Origin: Propionibacteriales bacterium
GTDB taxonomy: Bacteria; Actinomycetota; Actinomycetes; Propionibacteriales; Nocardioidaceae
Assembly (NCBI GenBank): GCA_026392415.1
Contig: JAPLCC010000060.1
Location: 18,748-82,747 of the forward strand
Direction of reading: 5' to 3'
Length of the DNA: 64,000 nucleotides
Shown here: positions 8,190 through 16,599 of the stretch, piece by piece
Position numbering within the stretch: position 1 is the first letter of the stretch
Layout of the letters: every line of letters begins with the position of its first letter
Notes under the pieces: generated by a model
What the model was told of the DNA's origin: nothing
Seen by the model: the letters and a program-made list of their open reading frames with translations, nothing else
The model's database searches: none
Position numbers and translations under genes: made by a program

Positions 8190-9149
8190 TCAGAGGTGCT
8201 GCTTGTAGGTGTCGAATTCGGCGTCCGGATCGCCGGTCGGTGCAAAGTGGTCGATGTTCTCCAGGGAGTACGCCCACTCGTCCTTCGGCTTCCAGACCGC
8301 CTTGACGCGCATGCCCATCCGCACCTCGTCGGCAGGGACGCCGAGGATGAGGTGCAGCACGGCGATGTCGGCGCCGTCGAGCAGGACGTACGCCGAGACG
8401 TACGGCGGGGTGATCTTCTGGCCGAGGAAGGGCACGTTGACGATGCAGAACGTCGTGATGGTGCCCGTCTGCGAGAGCTCGACCTCCTCCTCGGTCGGCG
8501 TTCCGTCGGCGGGGCAGGCGCTGCGCGGCGGGACATAGACCTTCTGACAGGTGGGGCAGCGCTGGCCCATGATCCGGCCCTCGTTGAGGCCGCGGTAGAA
8601 CAGCGACTCCTCGGGCGAGGCCGCGTAGTTGTAGTCGAGCGAGACCTTCGTGACGACGCCGGTGACCGGCTCGTCCGACGCCGCAGCCGGGGCGGCGACC
8701 TCGGCCTCGCCGGGGGCCAGAGGCTCGAAGCCCGCGATGTCGTTGATGTGGCCGACCCGCTCCGCGGCCCAGCGCACACGCACCCGCATGCCGGTCGTGA
8801 CGTCGGCAGGCGACGCGACGTCCAGCGCATGGAGGAATGGCACGTCGGCGCCGTCGAGGGTGACCAGGGCGAAGGCGAACGGCCGGTCGAACGGCTGGTC
8901 CTTCACCGGCTCGGGGACCCAGGTCCACGACGTGACCGTGCCGACGGAGGAGACCTCCACGAACTCGGTCGTCGCCTCGTGGGTGACGGGGTCGAACTCG
9001 AGCGGCGGTACGACGACCTGGCCGGCCGAGGTCCGTCCGCCCACGACCACGCCGTCGCGGAGTCCGGAGAGGAAGCGACCGACGACGGGGCCGGTCGATC
9101 GCGTGTAGTCGAAGGCGACCGTCACGGGCGCCTGCAAGGTGCGGCTCAT
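8190..9149 (-). CDS. DUF35/OB-fold zinc-ribbon protein (Rv3521-like)
   Basis: A 319-residue protein with two related halves, each OB-fold-like. The second carries a zinc ribbon (CPTCQ, then a CPADG pair 12 residues on). DUF35 proteins bind acyl-CoA and partner with thiolase-fold lipid-transfer proteins. It is first in the operon with ltp4 and ltp3. I chose the ATG at 9149 (MSRTLQAP); the open frame extends to 9188 but would run through both KstR operators. CACTTT on this strand ends 5 nt before the ATG and overlaps the first operator, so the message may be nearly leaderless. Confidence 0.82.
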   Translation of the reverse strand: MSRTLQAPVTVAFDYTRSTGPVVGRFLSGLRDGVVVGGRTSAGQVVVPPLEFDPVTHEATTEFVEVSSVGTVTSWTWVPEPVKDQPFDRPFAFALVTLDGADVPFLHALDVASPADVTTGMRVRVRWAAERVGHINDIAGFEPLAPGEAEVAAPAAASDEPVTGVVTKVSLDYNYAASPEESLFYRGLNEGRIMGQRCPTCQKVYVPPRSACPADGTPTEEEVELSQTGTITTFCIVNVPFLGQKITPPYVSAYVLLDGADIAVLHLILGVPADEVRMGMRVKAVWKPKDEWAYSLENIDHFAPTGDPDAEFDTYKQHL

Positions 9150-9158
9150 GGCGCAAAG

Positions 9159-9172
9159 TGAAACATGTTCTG
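9159..9172. promoter_or_regulatory. KstR-type operator 1 of a tandem pair
   Basis: TGAAACATGTTCTG matches TnnAACnnGTTnnA except for the last base (G for A). It lies 10 nt upstream of the DUF35 gene start and would cover its promoter. Confidence 0.55.
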
Positions 9173-9180
9173 CCCAAAAG

Positions 9181-9194
9181 TGAAACACGTTCTA
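9181..9194. promoter_or_regulatory. KstR-type operator 2 of a tandem pair
   Basis: TGAAACACGTTCTA matches the KstR core fully. It is 22 bp (two helical turns) from the first site and upstream of a TAGGGT -10 candidate at 9215-9220 for the rightward LLM gene. The pair probably controls both divergent units. Confidence 0.75.
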
Positions 9195-9267
9195 GATTTT
9201 GGGCACAGACCGTTTAGGGTCGGGGTTGTTGGTTGGCGTCGCAGGAAGAGCGGGAGTGAGGACGGCC

Positions 9268-10311
9268 ATGAAGCTGGGACTGCAGTTGGGCTACTGGGGC
9301 GCGCAGCCCCCGCAAGGAGTGGGCGAGCTCGTCGCCGCGGCCGAAGACGCCGGATTCGACGCGATCTTCGCTGCCGAGGCCTGGGGGAGCGATGCCTTCA
9401 CGCCGCTGGCCTGGTGGGGTCGCGAGACCACCCGGGTCCGCCTCGGGACGTCGATCGTGCAGATGTCGGGTCGCACCCCGACGTCGATCGCCATGCACGC
9501 CCTGACGCTCGATCACCTGACGAACGGGCGGGTCATCCTCGGCATGGGCGTGAGTGGTCCGCAGGTCGTCGAGGGCTGGTACGGCCAGCCGTTCTCGAAG
9601 CCGCTGGCCCGTACCCGCGAGGTCGTCGACATCATCCGCAAGGTGCTGGCCCGCGAGGAACCGGTCATCAACGCCGGACCGCACCACCCGCTGCCCTACA
9701 ACGGGCCCGGCGCCGTCCACCTCGGCAAGCCGCTCAAGTCGATCGTGCACCCGCTGCGCGCGGACCTGCCGATCTGGCTCGGCGCCGAAGGTCCGAAGAA
9801 CGTCGCGCAAACGGCCGAGATCGCCGATGGCTGGATCCCCATCTTCTACACGCCGAAGAGTGCCGGCATGTACCAGCCCTGGCTGGACGAGGGCTTCGCG
9901 CGGCCGGGCGCCCGGCGTACGCGTGACGACTTCGAGATCTCCGCGACCTGCCACCTCCAGATCGTCGGCAATGCGGAGGAGAAGCAGGCAGTCATCGAGG
10001 CGATGAAGCCCTTCGTCTCGCTCTACATGGGCGGGATGGGCGCCAAGGAGCAGAACTTCCACGCCCAGGTCTTCACCCGGATGGGGTACGGCGACCTGGC
10101 CGCGCAGGTGCAGGAGCTCTACCTCTCCGGCGAGAAGGACAAGGCGACGGCGCTGATCCCCGACGAGCTGGTCGACGACATGCACATCATCGGGACGCCC
10201 GGCGAGGTGAAGGAGCGCGTGGCGCAGTGGGAGGAGACCGGCGTGACGACGTTGCTGCTCTCGTCACGAAGCGCCGCGGAGATCCGCCAGGTCGCCGAGC
10301 TGTTGGCCTGA
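9268..10311 (+). CDS. LLM-class F420-dependent oxidoreductase (Rv3520c-like)
   Basis: A 347-residue TIM-barrel flavin/F420 oxidoreductase of the luciferase-like monooxygenase class (MKLGLQLGYWG start; FDAIFAAEAWGSDAFTPLAWW; LGMGVSGPQVVEGWYG). The length equals that of Rv3520c, and the divergent placement against the DUF35-ltp4-ltp3 set repeats the M. tuberculosis locus. A sterol-catabolic step is implied by context but not known. The ATG at 9268 has GTGAGGAC 6-13 nt upstream. A TAGGGT -10 candidate at 9215-9220 lies downstream of the KstR site, so this message has a leader. Confidence 0.85.
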   Translation: MKLGLQLGYWGAQPPQGVGELVAAAEDAGFDAIFAAEAWGSDAFTPLAWWGRETTRVRLGTSIVQMSGRTPTSIAMHALTLDHLTNGRVILGMGVSGPQVVEGWYGQPFSKPLARTREVVDIIRKVLAREEPVINAGPHHPLPYNGPGAVHLGKPLKSIVHPLRADLPIWLGAEGPKNVAQTAEIADGWIPIFYTPKSAGMYQPWLDEGFARPGARRTRDDFEISATCHLQIVGNAEEKQAVIEAMKPFVSLYMGGMGAKEQNFHAQVFTRMGYGDLAAQVQELYLSGEKDKATALIPDELVDDMHIIGTPGEVKERVAQWEETGVTTLLLSSRSAAEIRQVAELLA

Positions 10312-10362
10312 CTTCGCCCGGAACACTCCCGGTTGTCGGTGACGACGGCTAGCGTCCTGTGC

Positions 10363-10749
10363 ATGAGGCGGGAGCCGCACGAGAACGTCGCCACGGTGCT
10401 GGTGGATCCTGCCCTGCTGCGTGACCTCGAGCTCGAGCTGATGGAGCTCGACCTGTGGGTGTGGCCGGTGCGGACCGCACCGATCTGTGCTGACGGCCCG
10501 CGGACGGCCTTCCAGGTCCGGCGGCGCCTGATCGAGGCGAAGCAGGGTGCGTGGGACTGCGCTGCGGCGTGGATCCCGGTCTGGATCAGCTTCGGCGAGC
10601 GCTGGTCGACGGGTGAGGATCCCTTGCCCTGGTCGGCGCACCGGGCGCTCTGGGACGCCCTCGACGCCCATGGCGACCAGGTGCGATTCCAGCGCCGTCT
10701 CGGCGGCGTACGACCGCTGATAGCGCCGATCGAGCGCCGCGCCGGGTGA
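10363..10749 (+). CDS. Hypothetical protein
   Basis: A 128-residue cytoplasmic protein I do not recognise. It is rich in Trp (8 residues) and Arg, with no signal peptide or membrane segment. TAGCGT at 10350-10355 lies 7 nt before the ATG at 10363, matching the leaderless promoter pattern seen across the window, which supports this start and its reality as a gene. It lies between two KstR-controlled genes but has no KstR site of its own. Confidence 0.65.
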   Translation: MRREPHENVATVLVDPALLRDLELELMELDLWVWPVRTAPICADGPRTAFQVRRRLIEAKQGAWDCAAAWIPVWISFGERWSTGEDPLPWSAHRALWDALDAHGDQVRFQRRLGGVRPLIAPIERRAG

Positions 10750-10766
10750 CGATCCTTGCTCGTAAC

Positions 10767-10780
10767 TAGAACAGGTTCTA
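10767..10780. promoter_or_regulatory. KstR-type operator upstream of acyl-CoA ligase gene
   Basis: TAGAACAGGTTCTA is a full match to TnnAACnnGTTnnA. It overlaps the TACTGT -10 element at 10779-10784 that serves the GTG start at 10792, so repressor binding would exclude polymerase. Confidence 0.78.
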
Positions 10781-10791
10781 CTGTTGGTCGT

Positions 10792-12375
10792 GTGACCGAC
10801 ACGCTCCGGACCCCTGCCCACAACGGCCACCTGATGGTCGCTGCCCTCAAGCGACACGCGCACCGCCCGATCGTGCATCTCGGTGACGTGACGCTCACCG
10901 GTGCTCAGACAGCTGACCGGATCTCGCAGTACATCCAGGCCTTCGAGGCCCTCGGCGCCGGCCGCGGTACGCCGGGCGCGCTGCTCGCGCTCAACCGACC
11001 CGAGGTGCTCTTCATCCTCGGCGCCGGCCAGACCCAGGGCTTCCAGCGCACGTCGCTGCACCCGCTCGGCTCGGCCGACGACCACGCGTACGTCATCAAC
11101 GACGCCGGGATCACGACCCTGGTCATCGACCCCTACTTCGCCGGTCGTGCCGTGGAGCTGCTGGGCAAATGCCCCGGTCTCAAGCAGGTCCTCACCATCG
11201 GCCCCGTGCCGCCCGAGCTCGCCGAGGTCGGCACCGACCTCAACGAGGTCGCCGCATCGTTCACGCCGCAGCCGGTCCAGGCCGCAGTCCTCGAGCCCGA
11301 TCACATCACCTCGATCACCTACACCGGGGGCACGACCGGCAAGCCCAAGGGCGTCATCGGCACCGTGCGCGCGTTCTCGACCATGGCCCAGATCCAGATG
11401 GCCGAATGGGAGTGGCCGGCCGAGCCGCGCTTCTTGATGTGCACGCCGTTGTCGCATGCCGGCGCGGCCTTCTTCGTGCCCGTGGTCCTCCAGGGCGGCA
11501 CCCTCTTCGTCTCGTCACGGTTCGATCCGGCGGAGGTGCTGGAGAAGATCAACTCCCTGATGCTGGTCCCGACCATGCTCTACGCACTGATGGACCACCC
11601 GGACTCCCGCACCCGCGACCTGTCCTCGCTCGAGACCGTCTACTACGGCGCTTCGGCGATCAATCCGGTCCGCCTGAAGGAGGCCATCGAGCGCTTCGGT
11701 CCGATCTTCGCCCAGTACTACGGACAGTCGGAGGCGCCGATGGTGATCACCTACTTCCCCAAGGGCGACCACGTCGATGCCGACGGCAAGCCGGTCGAGG
11801 AGCGCCTGACGTCGTGTGGCCGCCCGTCGGCGTACCTCCGGACGGCGCTGCTCGGGGAGGACGGCAACCCCGTTCCCCAGGGCGAGCCGGGAGAGATCTG
11901 CGTGGCCGGGCCGTTGCTGTCGGCGGGCTACTGGCAGTTGCCCGACGAGACCGCCTCCACCTTCCGCGACGGCTGGATGCACACGGGCGACGTGGCACGC
12001 GAGGACGAGAACGGCCTCTGGTACATCGTCGACCGCACCAAGGACATGATCGTGACGGGTGGCTTCAACGTCTTCCCGCGCGAGGTCGAGGACGTCATCG
12101 CCGAGCACCCCGCGATCGCCCAGGTGGGCGTGATCGGTACTCCGCACGAGAAGTTCGGCGAGGCCGTGACGGCCGTCGTTGTCCTGCGGGACGGGTTCGA
12201 GCTCACCGACGACGTGGTCGCCGAGATCAAGGAAGCGGTCAAGGAGCGCAAGGGTTCGGTCCAGGCGCCCAAGGACGTCATCGCCGTCGACGCCTTGCCG
12301 CTCACCGCTCTCGGAAAGCCGGACAAGAAGGCGTTGCGGGCGAAGTTCTGGACGGGCGACCGCTCGGTCGGCTGA
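10792..12375 (+). CDS. Acyl-CoA ligase (AMP-binding, FadD family)
   Basis: A 527-residue ANL-superfamily acyl-CoA synthetase that would activate a carboxylic acid through an acyl-adenylate. The ATP-binding loop (TYTGGTTGKPKGV) lies near residue 178, the YYGQSEAP motif near 310, the hinge region DRTKDMIVTGGFNVFPREVED near 415, and the catalytic Lys in LTALGKPDKK at the end. It resembles FadD8-type ligases, but I cannot fix the orthologue. The GTG at 10792 is leaderless behind TACTGT and a KstR site, so a sterol-derived or side-chain acid is the likely substrate. Confidence 0.85.
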   Translation: MTDTLRTPAHNGHLMVAALKRHAHRPIVHLGDVTLTGAQTADRISQYIQAFEALGAGRGTPGALLALNRPEVLFILGAGQTQGFQRTSLHPLGSADDHAYVINDAGITTLVIDPYFAGRAVELLGKCPGLKQVLTIGPVPPELAEVGTDLNEVAASFTPQPVQAAVLEPDHITSITYTGGTTGKPKGVIGTVRAFSTMAQIQMAEWEWPAEPRFLMCTPLSHAGAAFFVPVVLQGGTLFVSSRFDPAEVLEKINSLMLVPTMLYALMDHPDSRTRDLSSLETVYYGASAINPVRLKEAIERFGPIFAQYYGQSEAPMVITYFPKGDHVDADGKPVEERLTSCGRPSAYLRTALLGEDGNPVPQGEPGEICVAGPLLSAGYWQLPDETASTFRDGWMHTGDVAREDENGLWYIVDRTKDMIVTGGFNVFPREVEDVIAEHPAIAQVGVIGTPHEKFGEAVTAVVVLRDGFELTDDVVAEIKEAVKERKGSVQAPKDVIAVDALPLTALGKPDKKALRAKFWTGDRSVG

Positions 12376-12401
12376 TCCGCCCGGGGGCCTAGGGTGGCGC
12401 C

Positions 12402-13031
12402 GTGGCGGATCTTGTCGTCGGGTTCGATCTCGACCTGACCCTCATCGACACCGCTGTCGGCTTCCAGGATGTGCTGCGCGCTCTCGGTGCCGAGCTGGGT
12501 GTGGAGTTCCCGCTGGAGGAGATGACGTCGCGGCTCGGGCCCCCGCTCGACGTGCTCCTCGCGCCGTACCTGTCAGCCGAGCAGATCCCGGCGGCGGGCG
12601 ACCGGTTCCGTGCCCTGTATCCCGACTACGCGATCACGAGCGTGCCGGTGCTGCCGGGCGCCCACGAGGCGATCGCCGCGGTCCGTCGCCACGGTGGCCG
12701 GGTGCTCGTCGTCACCGGGAAGTTCCCCGACAACGCCCGGTTGCATCTCGACCACACGGGTCTCGACGTGGACGTGCTGGAGGGCTGGGTGTGGGGTGTC
12801 GGCAAGGCCGACGTGCTGCGCCGTGAGGGCGCGTCGGTCTACGTCGGCGACCACGTCCACGACGTGGAGGGAGCACTGGCGGCGGGCGTCACCAGCGTCT
12901 CCGTGCTCACCGGCGGGTGCACGGCAGACGAACTGCGCGCCGCCGGCACGCATGTCGTCCTCGACGGGCTGGAAGCCTTTCCCGCCTGGCTCGACGGGCA
13001 CCTCTCCTCAGGCGGGGCTACTGCCCCTTGA
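12402..13031 (+). CDS. HAD-superfamily hydrolase (phosphoglycolate phosphatase-like)
   Basis: A 209-residue HAD hydrolase. Motif I is GFDLDLTLIDT (catalytic Asp9 and Asp11), motif II is VVTGK near residue 104, and the C-terminal motif is VYVGDHVHDVEGA. The all-helical cap is of the phosphoglycolate phosphatase/PPase type. The GTG start at 12402 follows TAGGGT (12390-12395) by 6 nt, a leaderless promoter separate from the upstream ligase gene. Its 3' end overlaps the convergent echA19 gene by 14 nt. The substrate is not predictable. Confidence 0.82.
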   Translation: MADLVVGFDLDLTLIDTAVGFQDVLRALGAELGVEFPLEEMTSRLGPPLDVLLAPYLSAEQIPAAGDRFRALYPDYAITSVPVLPGAHEAIAAVRRHGGRVLVVTGKFPDNARLHLDHTGLDVDVLEGWVWGVGKADVLRREGASVYVGDHVHDVEGALAAGVTSVSVLTGGCTADELRAAGTHVVLDGLEAFPAWLDGHLSSGGATAP

Positions 13032-13800
13032 AAACGGCCGGCCTCTTCTCGAGGAATGCCCGCGGACCTTCCTTGGCGTCGTCGGAGGAGAACACGGCGG
13101 CACCCACCTTCGCGTCGTCAGCCCAGCAGTCCTCCTCGTGCTTGCCCTCGGAGTCCCGCATCGTCTTGAGGATCGCCTGGACGGCCAGTGGGCCGTTGGC
13201 TGCGATCAGGTCGGCGATCTCGTGGGCCTTGGCGAGCGCCTCGCCGTCCGGAACCACGTGGCCGATCAGGCCGAGTTCCTTGGCCTCGGGGGCGAGCAGG
13301 GTGCGGCCGGTGAGCAACAGTTCGGCGGCAACCGTGTAGGGGATCTGGCGGGGGAGTCGGACCGCGGAGCCGCCCATGGGGTAGAGGCTCCACCGTGCCT
13401 CGGCGACGCCGAACTTCGCGGATTCACCCGCGACCCGGATGTCGGTGCCCTGCAGGATCTCGGTGCCACCGGCGATGGCCGGCCCCTCGACAGCTGCGAT
13501 CAGGGGCTTGGTCAGCCGGAAGCCCTTGAGCAGGCCCTTGATCGTGGTCGGGTCGTACTCGCCGGACTCGAAGCTCTCCGACGGGGGCTTCTCGTCCGCC
13601 GCCTTGAGGTCCATGCCCGCACAGAAGTAGCCGCCCGCACCGGTGAGGATGCAGACCCGGATCTCCGGGTCGGAGTTCACCCGGTCCCAGGCGCTCTCCA
13701 TGATGCGCAGCATCTCGCTGGACAGGGCGTTGCGCCGCTCCGGGCGGTTCATGGTCACGACCAGCTTGTGGCCGTCCTGCTCAACGAGGCAATCGGTCAT
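13018..13800 (-). CDS. echA19: Steroid enoyl-CoA hydratase, EchA19-like
   Basis: A 260-residue crotonase. It has the CoA-binding region RPERRNALSSEM, the oxyanion-hole segment GAGGYFCAGMDLKA, and GPAIAGGTEILQGTDIRVAGESAKFGVAEARWSLYPMGGSAVRL, which closely resembles M. tuberculosis EchA19 as I recall it. It hydrates an unsaturated steroid-CoA in side-chain beta-oxidation. The neighbour fadD19 is divergent, as in M. tuberculosis. I took the ATG at 13800 (not the GTG at 13809) because TAGCGT at 13808-13813 on this strand lies 7 nt upstream. The KstR site at 13823-13836 controls both directions. Confidence 0.88.
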   Translation of the reverse strand: MTDCLVEQDGHKLVVTMNRPERRNALSSEMLRIMESAWDRVNSDPEIRVCILTGAGGYFCAGMDLKAADEKPPSESFESGEYDPTTIKGLLKGFRLTKPLIAAVEGPAIAGGTEILQGTDIRVAGESAKFGVAEARWSLYPMGGSAVRLPRQIPYTVAAELLLTGRTLLAPEAKELGLIGHVVPDGEALAKAHEIADLIAANGPLAVQAILKTMRDSEGKHEEDCWADDAKVGAAVFSSDDAKEGPRAFLEKRPAVFKGQ

Positions 13801-13822
13801 GTGGACCACGCTAGCGAAAAAC

Positions 13823-13836
13823 TGGAACGTGTTCTA
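13823..13836. promoter_or_regulatory. KstR-type operator between echA19 and fadD19
   Basis: TGGAACGTGTTCTA fully matches TnnAACnnGTTnnA. It overlaps the TAGTCT -10 of fadD19 (13835-13840) and sits just upstream of the echA19 -10 (13808-13813 on the reverse strand), so one repressor dimer could silence both genes. Confidence 0.82.
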
Positions 13837-13846
13837 GTCTTGGCGT

Positions 13847-15478
13847 GTGGCCTTGAACATTGCCGATCTCTTCGAACATGCCGTCGACGTAGCGCCCGAG
13901 AAGCCCGCCGTACAGGTCGGCGATCGGGTCATCACCTTTGCCGAACTGGAGGCTGAGTCCAACAAGCTCGGGCACTACCTGCAGTCGCAGGGCATCGGCC
14001 CGGGCGACCACGTCGGCCTCTACGCCAAGAACAGCATCGAGCACGTGATCGCGCTCATCGCGGTCCTGAAGGTCCGTGCCGTGGCGATCAACGTGAACTT
14101 CCGGTACGTCGCCGGCGAGCTGGAATACCTCTTCGACAACGCCGACCTCGTCGGGCTCGTCCACGACCGGGTCTACGCACCGCTGGTGGCCGAGGTGGCC
14201 CCGAAGTTCGACAAGCTCCAGACGATCATTGCTGTGCCGAACCCGCTCGAGCCCAGCGACGCCAGCGACCTGTCCACCTTCGGCGGTGTCACGCTCGAGG
14301 ACGCCGTTGCCGGCCAGTCCGACGCCCGCGACTTCGGTGAGCGCAGCCCCGACGACATCCACATCATCTACACCGGCGGCACCACCGGTTTCCCGAAGGG
14401 CGTCATGTGGCGCCACGAGGACTTCTGGCGGGTGCTCGGCGGCGGCATCGACTTCATGACGGCCGAACCGCTGGAGGAGTACGACCAGTCGAAGAAGGCG
14501 CTCCAGGAGGGTCTCGTCACCCTGCCGCTGAGCCCCCTGATGCACGGCGGCGCGCAGGCCTCGCTCCTCATGCACCTGTTCGCCGGTCAGCTCACCATCC
14601 TCGAGCCGAAGTTCGACCCCGTCCGCACCTGGGAGCTGGTCGACAAGCACGGAGTCCAGATGATGTTCATGACCGGTGACGCCATGGCGGTGCCGCTCAT
14701 CGACGCCTACGAGGCCGGCGGATACGACGGCCAGACCCTGTTCGCGATCGCGTCCAGCGCAGCGATCTTCTCGAAGTCGGTGAAGGAGCGCTGGATGAAG
14801 CACTTCCCCAACGCCGTCTTCACCGACTCGGTCGGCTCCTCGGAGACCGGGTTCCAGGGCACCGGCCTCCAGGACGCCAGCGCCCTGTCGACCGATGGCC
14901 CGGTCGTCTCGATCCCGCCGACCACGGTGATCCTCGGTGACGACAACGAGATCCTCGACCCGGTCAAGGACGTCGGCAAGGTCGGTCGCACTGCGCGCTC
15001 GGGCAACGTGCCGGTCGGTTACTACAAGGACCCGGAGAAGTCCGCCAAGACCTTCATCGAGATCGACGGCCTCCGCTACTCCATCCCCGGGGACAACGCC
15101 CGGATCGAGGAGGGCAACCGGATCACCCTGCTCGGTCGCGGTTCGAACTGCATCAACACGGGCGGCGAGAAGGTCTACCCCGAGGAGGTCGAGCAGGCGA
15201 TCAAGGCACACCCCGGCGTGTACGACGTCCTGGTGGTCGGGCTCCCTGACGAGAAGTACGGCCAGACCGTGGCCGCCGTCATCGAGCCGCGCCCCGGTGC
15301 CACGATCGAGCTGGAGGAGCTGCGGACCTTCCTCCGCACGCACCTGTCCGGCTACAAGCTGCCCCGCGCGCTGACCCTCGTCCCCGAGGTCCCGCGCAAC
15401 GCCACGGGCAAGGCCCAGTACCCCCGTGCCAAGGAACTGGCACTCGAGAACCGCACGAGCGCAGGAGCGAACGCCTGA
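13847..15478 (+). CDS. fadD19: Steroid-CoA ligase FadD19
   Basis: A 543-residue acyl-CoA synthetase (M. tuberculosis FadD19 is about 548). The N-terminus (ALNIADLFEHAVD), NVNFRYVAGELEYLF, the ATP loop YTGGTTGFPKGVMWRHED (from residue 175), TGDAMA, SSETGFQGT and GRGSNCINTGGEKVYPEEVE all follow the FadD19 pattern. FadD19 activates sterol C26 acids with a C8 side chain to the CoA thioester, the entry to side-chain beta-oxidation. The GTG at 13847 lies 6 nt after TAGTCT, with the KstR site overlapping the promoter. Its stop overlaps the next start (TGATG). Confidence 0.92.
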   Translation: MALNIADLFEHAVDVAPEKPAVQVGDRVITFAELEAESNKLGHYLQSQGIGPGDHVGLYAKNSIEHVIALIAVLKVRAVAINVNFRYVAGELEYLFDNADLVGLVHDRVYAPLVAEVAPKFDKLQTIIAVPNPLEPSDASDLSTFGGVTLEDAVAGQSDARDFGERSPDDIHIIYTGGTTGFPKGVMWRHEDFWRVLGGGIDFMTAEPLEEYDQSKKALQEGLVTLPLSPLMHGGAQASLLMHLFAGQLTILEPKFDPVRTWELVDKHGVQMMFMTGDAMAVPLIDAYEAGGYDGQTLFAIASSAAIFSKSVKERWMKHFPNAVFTDSVGSSETGFQGTGLQDASALSTDGPVVSIPPTTVILGDDNEILDPVKDVGKVGRTARSGNVPVGYYKDPEKSAKTFIEIDGLRYSIPGDNARIEEGNRITLLGRGSNCINTGGEKVYPEEVEQAIKAHPGVYDVLVVGLPDEKYGQTVAAVIEPRPGATIELEELRTFLRTHLSGYKLPRALTLVPEVPRNATGKAQYPRAKELALENRTSAGANA

Positions 15479-16584
15479 TGAAGACCGCACTCTGCGATGC
15501 CTTCGGCATCGAATACCCGATCTTTGCCTTCACCCCGTCCGAGCACGTCGCCGCGGCGGTCTCCAGGGCCGGTGGTTTGGGTGTCTTGGGCTGTGTGCGT
15601 TTCAACGACACCGAGGAGCTCGACCGGGTCCTGACGTGGATGGACGAGAACACCGACGGCAAGCCGTACGGCGTCGACATCGTGATGCCGATGAAGATCC
15701 CCACCGAGGGCACCTCGACCGACCTGTCGTCGTACATCCCCGAGGAGCACAAGAAGTTCGTCGACGAGACGCTGCTCAAGCTCGGCGTACCGCCGCTGCA
15801 GGAGGGCGAGGGCCGCGAAGGCGTCCTCGGCTGGCTGCACTCGATGGCGCGCTCGCACGTCGACGTCGCGCTCCAGCACCGCCCGGTGCTGATCGCCAAC
15901 GCGCTCGGCTCGCCGCCGGTGGATGTCATCGAGCAGTGCCACGCGGCCGGCCTGAAGGTTGCCGCCCTGGCCGGCGCGCCGAAGCACGCGCTGAGCCACG
16001 TCACGAACGGCGTCGACATCATCATCGCCCAGGGCTACGAGGCCGGCGGGCACACCGGCGAGATCGCCAGCATGGTGCTGACGCCCGACATCGTCGACGC
16101 CGTCGGTCCCGACGTGCCCGTGCTCGGCGCCGGTGGCATCGGCTCGGGCCGCCAGATCGCCGCGTCGATCGCCCTGGGCGCCCAGGGTGTGTGGACGGGT
16201 TCCATCTGGCTCGGCACCGAGGAGTATCGCGAGCTCTCCAGCAACACGGGTTGGGAGACGGCATTCCTGCGCGCCACCTCCGCCGACACGGTGCGGACCC
16301 GCGTCTACACCGGCAAGCCGGCACGTCTGCTCAAGACCAAGTGGACCGAGGCGTGGAACGAGGAGGGTGCCCCGGCGCCGCTCCCGATGCCGCTCCAGAA
16401 CCTGTTGGTCGCGGACGCGCACAACCGGATCAACGCCTCCGGCGACCCGGACGTCATCTCGATGCCGATCGGCCAGATCGTCGGCAGGATGAACGAAGTC
16501 CGTCCGGTGGCCGAGGTCGTCGCCGACCTGGTCGCAGAGTTCGAATCGACCGTCAAGAAGCTGGACGGCATCGCCGGGATCTGA
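15478..16584 (+). CDS. Nitronate monooxygenase-like flavin oxidoreductase
   Basis: A 368-residue FMN TIM-barrel enzyme of the nitronate monooxygenase/NAD(P)H-dependent flavin oxidoreductase family (SRAGGLGVLG near residue 27, GYEAGGHTGE, PVLGAGGIGSGRQIAA, GAQGVWTGS). It is translationally coupled to fadD19 and so probably KstR-controlled. IpdC, a relative, acts in steroid C/D-ring breakdown, but nothing in the sequence singles this protein out as IpdC, and the other ipd genes are absent. A flavin-dependent step on a sterol-CoA intermediate is inference only. Confidence 0.82.
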   Translation: MKTALCDAFGIEYPIFAFTPSEHVAAAVSRAGGLGVLGCVRFNDTEELDRVLTWMDENTDGKPYGVDIVMPMKIPTEGTSTDLSSYIPEEHKKFVDETLLKLGVPPLQEGEGREGVLGWLHSMARSHVDVALQHRPVLIANALGSPPVDVIEQCHAAGLKVAALAGAPKHALSHVTNGVDIIIAQGYEAGGHTGEIASMVLTPDIVDAVGPDVPVLGAGGIGSGRQIAASIALGAQGVWTGSIWLGTEEYRELSSNTGWETAFLRATSADTVRTRVYTGKPARLLKTKWTEAWNEEGAPAPLPMPLQNLLVADAHNRINASGDPDVISMPIGQIVGRMNEVRPVAEVVADLVAEFESTVKKLDGIAGI

Positions 16585-16599
16585 GAGAAGGCAGCGGGC

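Noticed and set aside
15478..16584. Naming this flavoprotein IpdC
   Set aside because: Only superfamily motifs are visible and no other ring C/D degradation genes lie nearby; the adjacency to fadD19 does not decide it.
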